From: Porticoccaceae bacterium | GTDB lineage: Bacteria; Pseudomonadota; Gammaproteobacteria; Pseudomonadales; Porticoccaceae | Direction: 5' to 3' | DNA: 64,000 nt | NCBI GenBank assembly: GCA_021773435.1 | Contig: JAJFKC010000006.1 | Span: 1 to 64,000, forward strand | Position numbers and translations under genes: made by a program | The notes under the pieces: model-generated | Seen by the model: only the letters and a program-made list of their open reading frames with translations | The model's database searches: none | What the model was told of the DNA's origin: nothing | In this document: one piece after another, positions 56,742 through 64,000 of the stretch | How the letters are laid out: each line of letters opens with the position of its first letter | How positions within the stretch are numbered: position 1 is the stretch's first letter

Positions 56742-58595
56742 ATGCTTGATAAATATCACTTAATAAACCTAAACCGGCGAATATTGCTGGGTTTTCTCGT
56801 GATTGTAGCCCTGTCTTTATCGACGCTGGCCGAAGCCGCTGAAAAGCCACCGTTTAAACCTGACAGTTCGAGGCTATCCAGCACAACGGGGTTTCTACTC
56901 GGTGATGTGCCTCAATTCCTACCCGTCGAACAGGCCTACGTGCTGCATCCGAGTATTGATGGCGAACAACTGATTATCGACTGGGACATCGCCCCCGGCT
57001 ATTACCTGTATAAACACCGTTTCGATCTTGTGCCAGTTATAGACAACGATTCTGGGTCGGCTCTCGGTTCGCCAATGGTGTTGAGTTTCCAGTCGGGGAC
57101 TTTTATTTACGACGATTACTACAGTAAAGATCTGGAGGTTTTTTATAAGACCACGCAGGTTACTGCCTCACTCGCCGATAAAAACCTGCCTAGTGGCGCG
57201 CGCGCCGAACGCATACTCACCATCACGTCACAAGGTTGTGCAGACGCCGGGCTGTGTTATCCACCGCGCAGGCAAACCATCCGCGTAAATACCGCGGATG
57301 GAGTTGCCGAGGTAATCGATACACTGCCTACAGTCGTAACTGGCCCAGATTCAATTAACAAGGGCATTGCAGCCGATTTATCAGCCAACAATTTAACGAC
57401 CACCACATCACCAACAAACGATGCCAACCTCGCACTGATGTTACTGTTCGCAATCGCTGGCGGAATCATCCTCAACCTGATGCCCTGCGTTTTCCCGGTG
57501 CTGTCTATAAAGGTTATGGCCACTACCTCAGCACATCTGGGTGTGCACAATAAACATTTGCACAGCCTGGCCTACAGCGCTGGCATCATTCTCTCCTTTT
57601 TGACCATTGCGGTGGTGATGTTAGCCTTGAAAAGTAGCGGCCAGGCTGTTGGCTGGGGCTTTCAGTTGCAATCGCCGGTCTTCGTTGCCCTGTTGGCCTA
57701 CCTGTTATTTGTCATTGCCCAGAGCTTTTCTGGCCAACTAACACTTGGCGGTAAATGGATGAATTTGGGCCAGCGCTTCACCGAAAGCAGCACCGTGACC
57801 GGGTCTTTTATGACAGGTGTACTTGCCACTGTGGTGGCCAGCCCCTGTACCGCCCCGTTTATGGGTACTGCATTGGGCGTTGCGCTGACCCAACCTCCTG
57901 CCATTAGTTTATCGATTTTTGCGGCGCTGGGTCTCGGCATGGCCTTGCCTTTTCTAGCCCTGTCGTGGATTCCTGGGCTCATGGAGAAACTCCCCGCTCC
58001 GGGGCCATGGATGAGTACCTTCAGTCAGCTTTTGGCATTTCCGCTTTACGCCAGCGTCATCTGGTTACTCTGGGTGCTGGGCCGACAAACCACAATTGAT
58101 CACGCCATCATGGTGAGTCTCGGTATTCTGCTGCTGGCTTTCGCCATCTGGTTGCATCAACACACCAGCAATATCCCTGCAAAAGCGTTTGTTATTTTAG
58201 TTTTGGCTGGAGCCGTAGGACTGGCTACCACATCAGCATCCACTGATCAGGAAAAGCTTTGGGAGCCGTATAGCCCCGAACGTCTCAGCCAGTTGCGTGC
58301 CAACAACGAGGCAGTATTTATTAACCTCACCGCCGACTGGTGCATCACTTGTCTGGCCAACGAAAAGATCGCCCTGAACTCTGATGCTTTTCGCTCGGCA
58401 TTAAAAACCCATCAAATCACCTATCTCAAAGGTGACTGGACCAACAATAACCCCGAGATCACTCACTTGCTCAACCAGCACCATCGCAACGGTGTGCCGC
58501 TGTATCTTTATTTCGATGCGGAGGGCAACCCGGTCAAAATATTGCCGCAACTGCTCAACAAAAACCTGGTTCTGAGAACCTTCGGAGTCATTTGA
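56742..58595 (+). CDS. dsbD: Thiol:disulfide interchange protein DsbD
   Basis: 617 residues. It passes electrons from cytoplasmic thioredoxin to periplasmic partners. A signal peptide (ILLGFLVIVALSLSTLAEA) leads to the periplasmic alpha domain with CADAGLCYPPRR, then eight membrane helices with the cysteines of LMPCVFPVLSIKVM and ASPCTAPFMG, then the C-terminal thioredoxin domain with ADWCITC. All six working cysteines are present. About 145 bases with no gene precede it after the small ORF. Confidence 0.96.
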   Translation: MLDKYHLINLNRRILLGFLVIVALSLSTLAEAAEKPPFKPDSSRLSSTTGFLLGDVPQFLPVEQAYVLHPSIDGEQLIIDWDIAPGYYLYKHRFDLVPVIDNDSGSALGSPMVLSFQSGTFIYDDYYSKDLEVFYKTTQVTASLADKNLPSGARAERILTITSQGCADAGLCYPPRRQTIRVNTADGVAEVIDTLPTVVTGPDSINKGIAADLSANNLTTTTSPTNDANLALMLLFAIAGGIILNLMPCVFPVLSIKVMATTSAHLGVHNKHLHSLAYSAGIILSFLTIAVVMLALKSSGQAVGWGFQLQSPVFVALLAYLLFVIAQSFSGQLTLGGKWMNLGQRFTESSTVTGSFMTGVLATVVASPCTAPFMGTALGVALTQPPAISLSIFAALGLGMALPFLALSWIPGLMEKLPAPGPWMSTFSQLLAFPLYASVIWLLWVLGRQTTIDHAIMVSLGILLLAFAIWLHQHTSNIPAKAFVILVLAGAVGLATTSASTDQEKLWEPYSPERLSQLRANNEAVFINLTADWCITCLANEKIALNSDAFRSALKTHQITYLKGDWTNNNPEITHLLNQHHRNGVPLYLYFDAEGNPVKILPQLLNKNLVLRTFGVI

Positions 58596-58739
58596 TAAAC
58601 ACTCGTAGATGCTGCTAACATCAGCCAACTAACATGAAAATCAACTAAAAATCCGGTAAATCACTAAAAACTAGACAAAACTCAACACCTCGTGCAAACT
58701 GCCGTGCATAGCAAAAGGCAATTGCAAAGCAGAAAAATA

Positions 58740-59189
58740 ATGGCCACCATTCTCGTGCTACACGGACCCAATCTGAACTTACTCGGCACCCGAGAGCCTG
58801 AAATTTACGGCACCGTCAGCCTCGACGATATTAATCAACGACTCACTGAATTAAGCATATCGGCTGGCCATCACCTCCTCGCCCTGCAAAGCAATGCAGA
58901 ATACGAACTGGTCGAGCGCATTCACGATGCCCGCAATGAGGGCATCAACTTTATTCTGTTCAATCCTGCTGCGTTCACGCACACCAGTGTCGCCTTGCGT
59001 GATGCCTTGCTAGCGGTCGCCATCCCTTTTATTGAAGTACATTTGTCCAATATACATGACCGCGAAGCCTTTCGAGAGCAATCTTATTTTGCCGATATCG
59101 CGGTCGGCACTATCAGCGGCTTCGGCGCTACCAGCTACGAGTTAGCCCTCAATGCAGCACTTAGCCAGCTCAACCAGAACAGCCAATAA
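58740..59189 (+). CDS. aroQ: 3-dehydroquinate dehydratase, type II
   Basis: 149 residues from ATG at 58740 ([20 protein letters not shown]); the frame is open from 58692 but that extension is not part of the family. It removes water from 3-dehydroquinate in the shikimate pathway. [16 protein letters not shown] and [14 protein letters not shown] are diagnostic, with the catalytic tyrosine in EIYG and histidine in HLSN. The order aroQ-accB-accC is a well-known bacterial cluster. Confidence 0.97.
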   Translation: MATILVLHGPNLNLLGTREPEIYGTVSLDDINQRLTELSISAGHHLLALQSNAEYELVERIHDARNEGINFILFNPAAFTHTSVALRDALLAVAIPFIEVHLSNIHDREAFREQSYFADIAVGTISGFGATSYELALNAALSQLNQNSQ

Positions 59190-59218
59190 ACTACAATTTT
59201 CCTGTCAGGACGCCTTTT

Positions 59219-59677
59219 ATGGATATACGCAAAGTAAAAAAACTCATCGAATTGCTGGAAGAGTCAGATATCGCCGAACTCGAGATTAAGGAGGGCGAAG
59301 AGTCGGTGCGCATTACCCGTAATAAAGCGGCTGTGCAGGTGGCCCAACCCGTTAGCCCTGCTCCGTCTGTCGCTGCGTCCATCGCGGCAACCGCCTCGGC
59401 AACAGCGCCTTCAAATGACAGCGATCAAACGCCACAACTCGATGGTCACGTGGTCAGCTCACCGATGGTTGGCACCTTCTATCGATCGCCAGCGCCCGGC
59501 TCCCCCGCCTTCGTCGAGCCAGGACAATCGGTACAGGCCGGTGATGTGTTGTGCATTGTCGAGGCGATGAAAATGATGAATCAGATTGAAGCAGACAAAT
59601 CCGGCACAATCGGTGTAATCCTCGTTGAAGACGGTGATCCCATCGAGTTCGATCAACCCTTGGTCACCATTCTTTAA
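59219..59677 (+). CDS. accB: Biotin carboxyl carrier protein of acetyl-CoA carboxylase
   Basis: 152 residues. It carries the biotin on which AccC fixes carbon dioxide. The N-terminal [20 protein letters not shown] is followed by an alanine/proline-rich linker (about 38-75) and the biotinyl domain with [15 protein letters not shown] and [11 protein letters not shown], whose central lysine is biotinylated. It is the usual partner of the next gene. Confidence 0.97.
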   Translation: MDIRKVKKLIELLEESDIAELEIKEGEESVRITRNKAAVQVAQPVSPAPSVAASIAATASATAPSNDSDQTPQLDGHVVSSPMVGTFYRSPAPGSPAFVEPGQSVQAGDVLCIVEAMKMMNQIEADKSGTIGVILVEDGDPIEFDQPLVTIL

Positions 59678-59786
59678 CGCCCTGCTGCATAAAGTTTTAG
59701 TCATGCAGACAAGTGCCGTGCAAACAATAACTATGAACAGGGCCCAAGCAAACCAGGCCCCACCCACCGTAAGGAAGACTTAGGCC

Positions 59787-61127
59787 ATGCTGGATAAAGT
59801 ACTAATCGCTAACCGTGGCGAAATAGGGCTGAGGATATTACGTGCCTGCAAGGAGCTTGGCATCAAAACGGTTGCAGTACATTCAAAGGTGGATGTGGAT
59901 CTCAAGCATGTGCGTCTGGCCGACGAAACTGTTTGTATCGGCCCAAATTCACCCACCGACAGTTATCTGAATATCCCGGCGATTATCAGCGCCATGGAGG
60001 TTACCGGCGCAGTCGCCGTTCATCCTGGCTATGGTTTTCTGGCTGAAAACGCCGATTTTGCCGAACAGGTCGAGCGCAGCGGCTTTACGTTTATAGGCCC
60101 TAGTGCCGAAGTGATCCGCACCATGGGCGACAAAGTCGCGGCCATTGACACTATGCGTAAAGCTGGCGTGCCGACCGTGCCTGGCTCAAATGGCGCACTT
60201 GATGACGACCACGAAAGAAGTCTGCAAATAGCGAGAGATATTGGCTACCCGGTGATCATAAAAGCCGCATCCGGCGGCGGTGGTCGCGGCATGCGGGTCG
60301 TGCAAATCGAGGCACACTTGATCAACGCCATTGGTGTTACCAAAATGGAGGCCCAAAATGCCTTTGGTGATGGCACTGTCTATATGGAGAAATTTCTCGA
60401 GACGCCTCGCCATGTAGAAGTACAGGTGTTGGCAGATAACCTTGGCAATGTTATTCATCTTGGTGATCGCGATTGCTCCCTGCAACGCCGCCATCAAAAA
60501 GTTCTGGAAGAAGCACCCGCGCCAGCCGTTGATGCGCTGGCTCGGGAGGAAGTTCTGGCCTCCTGTGTGCAAGCCTGTAAAGACATTGGCTACAGTGGCG
60601 CAGGCACCTTCGAGTTTCTTTACGAAGAAGGCCACTATTATTTTATTGAGATGAACACCCGGGTGCAGGTAGAGCATCCGGTAACAGAAATGATCACCGG
60701 CGTTGATATCGTTAAAGAGCAACTGCTGGTTGCCGGTGGCGAGCCATTGAGTTTTCAGCAGGACGACATTATCTTTCGCGGCCACGCATTTGAGTGTCGC
60801 ATCAATGCCGAAGACGCTAAAACCTTTATGCCCAGCCCCGGCACGGTGAAAACTTTCCATACGCCGGGTGGCAACGGCGTTCGCGTCGACTCTCACCTCT
60901 ACTGCGGTTACACCATACCGCCCAATTACGACTCCCTGATTGCCAAGGTAATCACCTATGGCAAAGACCGTGACGCGGCGCTGGCCAGAATGCGTAATGC
61001 GCTGGATGAATTATTTATCCTCGGCATTAAAACCAACACCGATTTGCAAAGGGACCTGGTGGCAGATTCCGAATTTCAGCGCGGTGGCGTCAATATTCAT
61101 TACCTCGAAAAGAAACTCGGTCTGTAA
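59787..61127 (+). CDS. accC: Biotin carboxylase of acetyl-CoA carboxylase
   Basis: 446 residues, normal length. It carboxylates biotin with ATP and bicarbonate. [20 protein letters not shown] opens the ATP-grasp enzyme; [14 protein letters not shown] is the glycine-rich lid, and [26 protein letters not shown] holds the catalytic residues. It follows accB by 109 bases with AGGAAG before the start. Confidence 0.98.
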   Translation: MLDKVLIANRGEIGLRILRACKELGIKTVAVHSKVDVDLKHVRLADETVCIGPNSPTDSYLNIPAIISAMEVTGAVAVHPGYGFLAENADFAEQVERSGFTFIGPSAEVIRTMGDKVAAIDTMRKAGVPTVPGSNGALDDDHERSLQIARDIGYPVIIKAASGGGGRGMRVVQIEAHLINAIGVTKMEAQNAFGDGTVYMEKFLETPRHVEVQVLADNLGNVIHLGDRDCSLQRRHQKVLEEAPAPAVDALAREEVLASCVQACKDIGYSGAGTFEFLYEEGHYYFIEMNTRVQVEHPVTEMITGVDIVKEQLLVAGGEPLSFQQDDIIFRGHAFECRINAEDAKTFMPSPGTVKTFHTPGGNGVRVDSHLYCGYTIPPNYDSLIAKVITYGKDRDAALARMRNALDELFILGIKTNTDLQRDLVADSEFQRGGVNIHYLEKKLGL

Positions 61128-61215
61128 GCCAGACTAACGTCGTCAACCACTTTTATATCGCTCCGTACGAAATAGCTGAGTACGGCTAAACCGCCCTCTC
61201 GATGAATACCTGCTG

Positions 61216-62112
61216 ATGAGCTGGTTGCAACTACACCTCGAAATTAACGACGCAAAAAGTGGGCCGCTAGAGGCTGCGTTGCTTAATAGCGGCGCTGTCT
61301 CAGTCACTCTGGCAGACTCAGTCACCCCTGCAGACAATGCCAGCCGGCCCATCCTTGAACCCGGTGTCGGCGAGACGCCTTTGTGGCAAAAAGTCAGACT
61401 GACCGCTTTATACCCAGCCGATATCGACACCGATGTGGTGTTATTACAAATCGGCGTCGAACTGCAAACTGCACTACCACCCTGGCGCTGGGAAACCCTT
61501 GAAGATCAGGTTTGGGAACGGGCCTGGATGGAGCATTATCAACCCATTCAGTGTGGTCAACGATTGTGGATTTGCCCCAGCTGGTGCAGCCCGCCCGATC
61601 CCAGCGCGATAAATTTGATGCTTGATCCAGGCCTGGCATTTGGTACCGGCAGCCACCCCACTACCATGCTCTGCCTGCAATGGCTCGACGGTCTCGACAT
61701 CGAGGGGAAAACGGTGATTGATTACGGCTGTGGTTCCGGTATTTTGGCCATCGCTGCTACCCTGTTAGGCGCCGCGCAGGTGATCGCGGTGGACAACGAT
61801 CCCCAGGCACTACTTGCCACCACCGACAATGCTCAACGCAACGGCATCGACAAAGATCAGTTGATAGTCTACTTGCCGGATGATCAACCCCGGCTGGCCT
61901 GCGATTATCTGGTCGCTAATATTCTCGCGGCACCGCTGATCGAGTTGTCTGAACATTTCCTGAAATCCACCCGTACCGGCGGGCAGATATGTTTATCGGG
62001 CATTGTTGATACACAACTTACCTTAGTTACCCAGGCCTATACCCAGAATGTTGAATTTGCACCGGCTGTGAATCAAGATGAGTGGCTACGCCTGGTCGCC
62101 ACAAAAAAGTGA
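61216..62112 (+). CDS. prmA: Ribosomal protein L11 methyltransferase
   Basis: 298 residues. It trimethylates ribosomal protein L11 with SAM. MSWLQLHLEIN at the start, LEDQVWERAWMEHYQPIQCG, DPGLAFGTGSHPTTMLCLQWL and the SAM site DYGCGSGILAIAA are all family hallmarks. The order accC-prmA-zinc ribbon protein-dusB is standard in gammaproteobacteria. Confidence 0.97.
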   Translation: MSWLQLHLEINDAKSGPLEAALLNSGAVSVTLADSVTPADNASRPILEPGVGETPLWQKVRLTALYPADIDTDVVLLQIGVELQTALPPWRWETLEDQVWERAWMEHYQPIQCGQRLWICPSWCSPPDPSAINLMLDPGLAFGTGSHPTTMLCLQWLDGLDIEGKTVIDYGCGSGILAIAATLLGAAQVIAVDNDPQALLATTDNAQRNGIDKDQLIVYLPDDQPRLACDYLVANILAAPLIELSEHFLKSTRTGGQICLSGIVDTQLTLVTQAYTQNVEFAPAVNQDEWLRLVATKK

Positions 62113-62179
62113 TCTAGCCAGGCCATCACGATCATGACAGTTAAAACCTGCGCGACTAGCGACTAAAAAAGGATATATA

Positions 62180-63223
62180 TTGCCGGAAGCCATTGACACC
62201 AGTACACAGCAAACCCGCTGCCCCCATTGCAACGTGGCTTTCTTTGTCACCAATTCCCAACTCAACGCTGCGGCAGGCACGGTGCGTTGTGGCATTTGCC
62301 TGGGTCTATTCGATGCCCATGAGAACAACTGCGAATCTAAGGTCGATACCGGTGCGCTGATAGATGACCAATCACCAGACCCACAAATTCCGGACGACCA
62401 AAGCCTGAGCTTAGAGGAAACACCACAAAGCACAATTTCGACCGATCACCTATCGGCCCAGAACCCTGAACAGGAACAGGAACAGGAACAGGAACAGGAA
62501 CAGGAACAGGAACAGGAACAGGAAAATTCTAAAGCAGACAAAATAGAATCCACTCCCATTCCAGACACAGAAAACATCCATGCCGATTTAATTTCGAGCT
62601 TAGAAATTGATTCAGACAAAGACCGTGAGCATCCGTCAGATGCGAGCGACACTTCACCGTCATACCATCAGCAGGAACTGGACCGGCTATCCGAGGCCTT
62701 AGGTGCGGAATCTCCGCAGACACCGGAATCAGAAAAAGTTAACACGTCCCCAGGCAAACGCCGGGGCACGGTGGTTGCCATTTTTCTCGGCAGCGTATTA
62801 CTTCTGATTCAATTACTTTATTTTAACGCCGATACCCTGAATCGAGATCAGCGCTTCCGACCTGGGATAAAACTCATCTGTACGTGGTTGGCTTGCCCAA
62901 TTAATCCGCCGAAGGATATTACATTAATTCAGCCAGAAGCCCTTCTGGTGCAAACCCATCCCACCACAAAAGACGCCTTGCTAGTAGACGTCGTGCTAAC
63001 CAATCGCGCAGGTTTTGACCAGGCATTTCCGGGGCTACAACTGCAATTTGAAAACCTGCAGGGTAAGCCCGTTGCTCGGCGCACTTTTCAACCCGAAGAA
63101 TACCTCCGGGGCGCACTAAAAAATGTTGTCGCGATGGCACCAAAAGTAGCCTACCGAATAAAATTTGAAATCGTCGCCCCCGGCGACAGCGCAGTTTCTT
63201 ACTCTCTGATTGTGACTAATTAG
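62180..63223 (+). CDS. Zinc-ribbon and DUF3426 membrane protein
   Basis: 347 residues starting TTG, with AAGGA 6 bases upstream. An N-terminal MJ0042-type zinc ribbon (CPHCNVAFFVTNSQL...CGICLGLF) is followed by a long acidic linker containing an EQ dipeptide tract, one membrane helix (VVAIFLGSVLLLIQLLYF, about 195-213) and a C-terminal DUF3426 domain with LTNRAGFDQAFPGLQLQF and PEEYLRG. Function unknown; conserved between prmA and dusB. Confidence 0.9.
   Translation: MPEAIDTSTQQTRCPHCNVAFFVTNSQLNAAAGTVRCGICLGLFDAHENNCESKVDTGALIDDQSPDPQIPDDQSLSLEETPQSTISTDHLSAQNPEQEQEQEQEQEQEQEQEQENSKADKIESTPIPDTENIHADLISSLEIDSDKDREHPSDASDTSPSYHQQELDRLSEALGAESPQTPESEKVNTSPGKRRGTVVAIFLGSVLLLIQLLYFNADTLNRDQRFRPGIKLICTWLACPINPPKDITLIQPEALLVQTHPTTKDALLVDVVLTNRAGFDQAFPGLQLQFENLQGKPVARRTFQPEEYLRGALKNVVAMAPKVAYRIKFEIVAPGDSAVSYSLIVTN
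62468..62521 (+). repeat. Nine GAACAG repeats encoding a Glu-Gln tract
   Basis: The hexamer GAACAG occurs nine times without error, coding for nine Glu-Gln dipeptides in the linker of the DUF3426 protein. The unit is a multiple of three, so gain or loss of copies would change linker length but not the frame. Confidence 0.95.
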
Positions 63224-63324
63224 CAGAATAGTTCACTCCTGCATCTTCCGTGACCGGAGGTCTGCGGTTATGATGGCCGACCCATCGGGCGGTCATGCCC
63301 AGGTTGAATTCTGAGAGGCCCATT

Positions 63325-64000
63325 TTGATCCAGATTGGCGACCATTCGCTAAACAGTCCTTTTGTCCTCGCACCTATGGCGGGTATCACCGACACACCTT
63401 TTAGAAAGCTTTGCCTCGCCTATGGGGCAGGGGCATCCACGGCAGAAATGCTCACCGCCGACTGGGGTCTGTGGCAATCGCAAAAATCCAGCTCGCGTCT
63501 GCCAAATACTAATTGGCCAGAACCCAGAATCGTACAAATCGCCGGTTCTGAGCCTCGCCAAATGGCCGAAGCCGCCCAACGTTGCGCCGACGCGGGAGCA
63601 CAAATTATAGACATTAATATGGGCTGCCCAGCAAAAAAAGTTTGCAAAAAGGCGGCGGGCTCAGCACTGCTTCAGGACGAAACCCTGGTCGCTGATATTT
63701 TAACTGCCGTCGTTAAAGCCAGCCCGGTACCTGTTACCTTAAAAATTCGCACCGGCTGGAATCCAGAACACCGCAATGCAAGGTCGATAGCCATCATCGC
63801 TCAGGACATTGGTATTCAGGCCCTTGCGATTCATGGTCGCACGCGGGCCTGCCTATTTCGCGGCACCGCCGAATACGACACCATCGCAGCGGTGGTCGAT
63901 AAAGTCGCGATTCCTGTGTTCGCCAATGGCGATATTGAATCAGCCGAGCAAGCCAAAACGGTGCTGGACTACACTGGTGCTGCCGGGCTGATGATTGGTC
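63325..64000 (+). CDS. dusB: tRNA-dihydrouridine synthase B, 5' part
   Basis: About 225 codons before the window ends; the C-terminal third is missing. The start is TTG at 63325 with GAGAGG 6 bases upstream (IQIGDHSLNSPFVLAPMAGI follows). DusB reduces uridines in the tRNA D loop with FMN and NADPH. APMAGITDTPFR, DINMGCPAKKV with the catalytic cysteine, KIRTGW and IHGRTRACLFRG are all conserved. The next gene outside is expected to be fis. Confidence 0.96.
   Translation, partial: MIQIGDHSLNSPFVLAPMAGITDTPFRKLCLAYGAGASTAEMLTADWGLWQSQKSSSRLPNTNWPEPRIVQIAGSEPRQMAEAAQRCADAGAQIIDINMGCPAKKVCKKAAGSALLQDETLVADILTAVVKASPVPVTLKIRTGWNPEHRNARSIAIIAQDIGIQALAIHGRTRACLFRGTAEYDTIAAVVDKVAIPVFANGDIESAEQAKTVLDYTGAAGLMIG

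Noticed and set aside
60186-60896. 236-codon minus-strand ORF inside accC
   Set aside because: Antisense shadow of accC with no independent support.

Overview
The window looks like chromosomal DNA of a marine-type gammaproteobacterium of the broad Cellvibrionales/Pseudomonadales kind. The basis is conserved gammaproteobacterial gene order (def-fmt-rsmB-trkA-trkH diverging from a LysM gene, dprA, purE, tsaC, hemF and aroE; then accB-accC-prmA-DUF3426-dusB) and lipid-metabolism genes such as CaiB/BaiF CoA-transferases, an acyl-CoA dehydrogenase with an APH-type kinase, and a sulfotransferase. The species is not identifiable from sequence alone.

Region 1 (1 to about 11600) is an accessory island carrying a complete type I-E CRISPR-Cas system. 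Nearly everything reads on the minus strand: cas3, a regulatory gap, a 38-residue membrane peptide ORF, cas8e, cse2, cas7e, cas5e, cas6e, a PIN/ribbon-helix-helix toxin-antitoxin pair spliced into the operon, cas1, cas2, leader, then an array of 21 intact repeats plus one decayed repeat. The gap between cas3 and cas8e is the most interesting stretch. It encodes, on the plus strand, one degenerate repeat-spacer-repeat unit whose first 11 spacer bases match, beside an AAG motif, the promoter of the small membrane ORF and cas8e. This is the architecture of crRNA-like regulators (CreR/CreA) that use Cascade as a repressor, here with a toxin-like peptide as the first gene of the repressed unit. The island is bounded on the right by the 3' part of a tRNA gene and on the left by the start of an excisionase-like gene, suggesting a mobile origin.

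Region 2 (11.6 to 29 kb) is metabolic: two CaiB/BaiF CoA-transferases, a deazaflavin-type nitroreductase, a dead SDR fragment, an ASCH-like protein, serC (alphaproteobacterial type) and serA, two histidine phosphatases, an acyl-CoA dehydrogenase/kinase pair resembling a split ACAD10/11, tandem duplicate quinone-reductase-like genes, a GFA protein, an SDR, pdxH, a sulfotransferase and an acyl-CoA ligase.

Region 3 (29 to 41 kb) is core genome: potassium uptake, translation initiation/termination processing, rRNA modification, dprA, purE, tsaC, hemF, aroE and a NUDIX hydrolase. Region 4 (41 to 46.5 kb) is a scar zone between the NUDIX gene and hemB: a CaiB/BaiF gene, a decayed copy of the NUDIX 3' end, a broken unknown gene, a RelE/RHH toxin-antitoxin pair with a perfect palindromic operator, a decayed copy of the hemB 5' end, and a DHA2-type MFS exporter.

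Region 5 (46.5 to 64 kb) returns to core genes: hemB, an rsmC-like methyltransferase, PBP1b with an LpoP-like TPR lipoprotein, a PfkB-family kinase, a PAS-GGDEF-EAL protein, a DUF2333 protein with a small upstream ORF, dsbD, aroQ, accB, accC, prmA, a zinc-ribbon DUF3426 protein with a hexanucleotide repeat, and the start of dusB, cut by the window edge.
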